Part shown: positions 62,847 through 64,000 of the stretch, piece after piece
Numbering within the stretch: the stretch's first letter is position 1
Layout: each line of letters begins with the position of its first letter
Assembly (NCBI GenBank): GCA_033807695.1
Contig: CM066311.1
Coordinates: 372,001 to 436,000 of the forward strand
Length of the DNA stretch: 64,000 bases
Direction: 5' to 3'
From: Daedaleopsis sinensis
Lineage: Eukaryota; Basidiomycota; Agaricomycetes; Polyporales; Polyporaceae
The notes under the pieces: model-generated
The model's input: only the letters and a program-made list of their open reading frames with translations
What the model was told of the DNA's origin: nothing
Databases searched by the model: none
Program-made: the position numbers and the translations under genes

Positions 62847-64000
62847 GGGACTTCTTTCACGCTTTCTGTTGCTTCGGTACTCCGAGTCCTGCTCATGGCT
62901 GAAGGCGGGGATTATAGTGCCGTTCACTATAATGTTCCGCCTCTGCACATCGAGCACTACTCCATACTTTGCCATGAATGGTGTGCCAATGACGCAGTCG
63001 TATCGATCAAGGTTAACTTGGTCGAAGTATACGATATCGTCCACTGGCCCCAGCTTTACCGGTATTCTAGTGCCATAGCTGATCTTCGATCGGCTACCGG
63101 AGCATCCAAGTTGTAGAGTGACTTGTTGCTCCAGTATTATTTTTGGAGCACGGCATATATGTGCAAACTCCGGCGTGATCGAATCAGTCGTACTCCCTGT
63201 ATCAAACAGGGTGTACGCCATGATCCCGTTCACGTCGACTAGTGCGCACAACGTCGCCGTCTCTTTCGCGCTTCGGTTGGGTTGTACCATGAGCGGTGTG
63301 GTAGACCTACGCCGTACTGTTGCCGAATGCTCTCTCGGGGCCTGCGGGGGCGTGTGTGCCTTCATGGCATACACACGCTCCTTTGCACCGGGCTCCGTAC
63401 GCATTGCGCAAACACGGACGTATGGTTCTTCTGGCTCGGTTTCCGAGTCGCAATCAATGATTCGCATTGATTGCGCCCGTACTACTTCCGAGCTTGCATC
63501 GTCCTCTCCGTTTTCCTCCTCCTCTGGCTCGCCCTGTGAGCCATGATCACTCTCGTACTGGGATCCGCCCCATTGCTCGGGGCCGGGTCCCAGTTCGGAT
63601 TCCTCGCCGTCTTCTACTCGTTGCGAGTGGAAACGGGGTCGAGGACGGGCATTCGCGGGTCCCTGCGATGCTTTTGGGCATGACGGGTCACCGCGGAAAT
63701 GCCCCACTTGGCCACAGGCGAAACACGCGTTATCACGCGGTTTTGCTCCGGGGGTAGGAGGACGGTAAGGCGTCTTTGCAGTCGGTGTGCGCGAGCTCGA
63801 TTCGCGTGGTTCCTCGCGACGGCCGCGGTCGCGCGATTGCGATCGCGGTCGCTCGCGGGAGTGCCGATTGCGTCCCGTTTCGCGGTCTCGACGGTGCTGG
63901 CTTGTCTGGTTCGCGCTCGTCGTTGGGCGGACATATGTGGGTGCGTTGCGATGACCAATCGCGTCCGCGCCCGCATATGCCTCCTCGAGTTGACGAGCGT
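62844..64000 (-). CDS. Ty3/gypsy gag C-terminus and aspartic protease (partial, runs off window)
   Basis: The minus-strand frame is open from the window edge to the UGA at 62846-62844. It starts in an Arg/Ser/Asp-rich Gag region. A zinc knuckle CFACGQVGHFRGDPSC (CX2CX4HX6C) follows at about 63725-63675. An acidic linker leads to a retroviral-type protease with the catalytic LFDTGSTTDSITPEF at about 63205-63160 and a conserved flap-to-end segment (DRYDCVIGTPFMAKYG). The Gag start and most of capsid lie beyond 64000. Protease cuts the polyprotein during particle maturation. The protease and pol lie in one phase, unlike Ty elements that shift frame. Confidence 0.88.
   Translation of the reverse strand, partial: ARQLEEAYAGADAIGHRNAPTYVRPTTSANQTSQHRRDRETGRNRHSRERPRSQSRDRGRREEPRESSSRTPTAKTPYRPPTPGAKPRDNACFACGQVGHFRGDPSCPKASQGPANARPRPRFHSQRVEDGEESELGPGPEQWGGSQYESDHGSQGEPEEEENGEDDASSEVVRAQSMRIIDCDSETEPEEPYVRVCAMRTEPGAKERVYAMKAHTPPQAPREHSATVRRRSTTPLMVQPNRSAKETATLCALVDVNGIMAYTLFDTGSTTDSITPEFAHICRAPKIILEQQVTLQLGCSGSRSKISYGTRIPVKLGPVDDIVYFDQVNLDRYDCVIGTPFMAKYGVVLDVQRRNIIVNGTIIPAFSHEQDSEYRSNRKRERSP

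Larger units (their letters stand above)
55867..64000 (-). mobile_element. Ty3/gypsy LTR retrotransposon (chromovirus type), 5' part beyond window
   Basis: Order on the minus strand is gag zinc knuckle, aspartic protease, UGA, RT, RNase H, integrase, chromodomain, UAG, ORF3 (850 aa), polypurine tract, LTR. Protease, pol and ORF3 share one frame (all codons in the same phase). The enzyme motifs are intact, which argues for a young copy. It is inserted in the 3' end of a GNAT gene. More than 8.1 kb of it lies in the window. Confidence 0.9.

Overview
The window looks like nuclear DNA of a filamentous basidiomycete, probably an Agaricomycete and perhaps Polyporales. The genes carry many short introns (about 41-71 nt, plus two near 150 nt) with GT(A/G)NGT donors and YAG acceptors. 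The gene families fit too: KDZ transposases, DUF6699-type proteins, MYND zinc fingers, F-box/leucine-rich proteins and Tad-like LINEs. The genus assignment is inference only; no rRNA or tRNA gene was found to anchor it.

Layout. 0-2.4 kb: a MYND protein with an in-frame stop, and DUF6699 paralogue 1, both on the minus strand. 2.4-5.6 kb: gene-poor, with a MITE-like segment (3585-4832). 5.6-11.7 kb: a complete Tad-like LINE bounded by a perfect 12-bp target-site duplication; ORF1 and ORF2 overlap in a way that suggests -1 frameshifting or coupled re-initiation. 12.3-25.5 kb: three related F-box-like genes in the same direction. The first is clearly broken, the second carries a 13-nt frameshifting deletion, the third is intact. 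DUF6699 paralogue 2 and degenerate duplicated DNA lie between them. 29.4-34.1 kb: DUF6699 paralogue 3 and an F-box/LRR gene with a GC-AG intron.

37,147-47,345: a 10.2-kb KDZ (Kyakuja-Dileera-Zisupton) DNA transposon. It has terminal inverted repeats of about 770 bp that are nearly identical, an 8-bp target-site duplication, a 1031-aa transposase and two passenger genes. 48.2-49.7 kb: DUF6699 paralogue 4. 51.5-52.7 kb: a DD34E (Tc1/mariner-type, DDE_3) transposase. 52.9-56.0 kb: a divergent pair made of a 551-aa unknown protein and a GNAT acetyltransferase.

55,867-64,000+: a Ty3/gypsy LTR retrotransposon (chromovirus type) on the minus strand, running off the window and inserted in the 3' end of the GNAT gene. 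Its gag-pro, pol and an extra 850-aa ORF3 all lie in one reading frame. They are separated only by a UGA and by a UAG followed by CAAUCA, which fits the CARYYA stop-readthrough context. With intact RT, RNase H, integrase and chromodomain motifs, this points to an element that may express pol and a long extra C-terminal protein by stop-codon readthrough.

Overall this is a transposon-rich, fast-evolving accessory region. Lineage-expanded host families (F-box, MYND, DUF6699) are interspersed with four classes of mobile element. Exon coordinates come from reading frames and splice consensus by eye. No alignments or database searches were run.
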